Assembly: GCA_949292725.1 (NCBI GenBank)
Contig: CASFAQ010000023.1
Coordinates: 1 to 34,241 of the forward strand
Origin: an uncultured Eubacteriales bacterium
GTDB lineage: Bacteria > Bacillota > Clostridia > Lachnospirales > Lachnospiraceae
Reading direction: 5' to 3'
DNA length: 34,241 nucleotides
Part shown: in pieces, positions 33,922 to 34,241 of the stretch
Layout of the letters: every line of letters starts with the position of its first letter
How positions within the stretch are numbered: position 1 is the first letter of the stretch
Notes under the pieces: model-generated
The model's input: the letters and a program-made list of their open reading frames with translations, nothing else
Databases searched by the model: none
What the model was told of the DNA's origin: nothing
Program-made: the position numbers and the translations under genes

Positions 33922-34146
33922 GGATATAAGAAAAGGCATGGGTTATGTGTTTCAGGATGCCGATAATCAGCTTTTTATGTCAACCGTGTATGAGGATGTT
34001 GCATTTGCACCGAGAAGCTACGGAATCAGGGGATTACAGCTTGACAAATGCGTAATGCAGGCGTTAAGAGAGGTTGGTATTGAAGAAATTGCTGACAGAC
34101 CGGTATACCAGCTGTCAGGTGGTGAAAAAAAGCTTGTATCCATTGG
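33908..34146 (+). pseudogene. Remnant of cbiO/nikO ATPase, both ends lost
   Basis: A frame reading KSLKDIRKGMGYVFQDADNQLFM, STVYEDVAFAPRSYGI and YQLSGGEKKLVSI is the middle of an ECF transporter ATPase. It includes the Q-loop (FQDADNQ) and the ABC signature LSGGEKK. About 70-75 N-terminal residues with the Walker A loop are missing, and so are Walker B, D-loop and H-loop. The 5' break coincides with the cbiQ remnant and the 3' break with a palindrome. No functional product is possible. The ORF containing it continues to a stop at 34190-34192, but the codons after 34146 do not look like CbiO. Confidence 0.85.
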
Positions 34147-34174
34147 GGCACCCTCCGTAAGGAAGGTGCCCCAA
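34143..34174. repeat. Near-perfect palindrome interrupting cbiO, possible end of a mobile or repetitive element
   Basis: TTGGGGCACC (34143-34152) pairs with GGTGCCCCAA (34165-34174). After one C/A mismatch, TCC pairs with GGA around a GTAA tetraloop. It begins exactly where the cbiO reading stops making sense (after KLVSI). Subterminal hairpins are typical of IS200/IS605 ends and of REP-like elements; no transposase is visible in the 67 bases that remain. Confidence 0.6.
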
Positions 34175-34212
34175 GGTCGCTCTTGTAATTGAATTAAATA
34201 TTGATTGTTTTG

Positions 34213-34239
34213 GACGGTGCAGCCATTGGTTACGCCGTC
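34213..34239. repeat. Second hairpin at the window end
   Basis: GACGGTG (34213-34219) pairs with CGCCGTC (34233-34239) with one wobble, and inside it AGCC pairs with GGTT around ATT. It follows an AT-rich stretch and ends two bases from the window edge. It may belong to the same inserted element as the palindrome 40 bases upstream. Function unknown. Confidence 0.4.
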
Positions 34240-34241
34240 TT

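Noticed and set aside
34213..34239. An integron attC-like site at the right edge
   Set aside because: A hairpin containing GTTACGC is present, but the matching complementary core site and an integrase are not visible.

Overview
The window is about 34 kb of densely packed, moderate-to-low GC DNA with strong AGGAGG-type ribosome binding sites. Almost every gene is on the + strand. Gene content and order point to a Firmicute of class Clostridia, most likely family Lachnospiraceae: rho next to rpmE, a DUF1385-prmC-prfA run, a DUF6145 gene, an ireB-ruvX-DUF1292-mltG-trmR-U32 peptidase block, and a clan CD surface peptidase. MurE carries the DNPR meso-diaminopimelate motif and dapF lies next to it, so the wall should be of the meso-DAP type. 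A LtaS-like protein suggests lipoteichoic-acid-type polymers. The family assignment rests on recognised proteins, not on a database search.

Layout. 1-952 (- strand) is the N-terminal part of a membrane-anchored caspase/gingipain-like peptidase. It diverges from a PAS-domain gene and a DUF2974 hydrolase gene, and the two promoters share a -35 region. 2.6-4.5 kb: rho and rpmE, each with a promoter and a structured leader. 4.5-9.4 kb: a tightly overlapping run of DUF1385, prmC, prfA, a DRE-TIM aldolase-like gene and a SpoU-family methyltransferase. 9.4-12.7 kb: NfeD, SPFH protein and LtaS. 12.7-16.7 kb: argF, DUF6145, coaX, dusB and an OGG-type glycosylase. 16.7-23.3 kb: a transsulfuration PLP enzyme, dapF, murE, rsmE, a broken cysteine desulfurase gene and thiI. 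A small HPr/Crh-like gene then lies alone on the - strand. 23.7-30.3 kb: mtaB, ireB, ruvX, DUF1292, RNase J, an MltG-like protein, trmR and trhP, closed by a strong terminator. 30.3-34.2 kb: an FAD/Rieske oxidoreductase, larC and a NikMN/CbiM-type ECF component, then remnants of cbiQ and cbiO and a palindromic element at the window end.

Common themes are translation and tRNA modification (PrmC with RF1, DusB, RsmE, ThiI, MtaB, TrmR, TrhP), envelope construction (DapF, MurE, LtaS, MltG-like) and nickel supply (LarC with NikMN).

I see no CRISPR array, prophage, tRNA, rRNA or defence system. The most notable signals are two frame-disrupting internal deletions: one removes the PLP-lysine region of the cysteine desulfurase beside thiI, and the other fuses the start of cbiQ to the middle of cbiO. 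A near-perfect palindrome also interrupts cbiO 97 bases from the end. These may be real gene erosion or assembly errors at repeats. A His-less HPr paralogue and a tandem-repeat insertion in Rho are further points to check.
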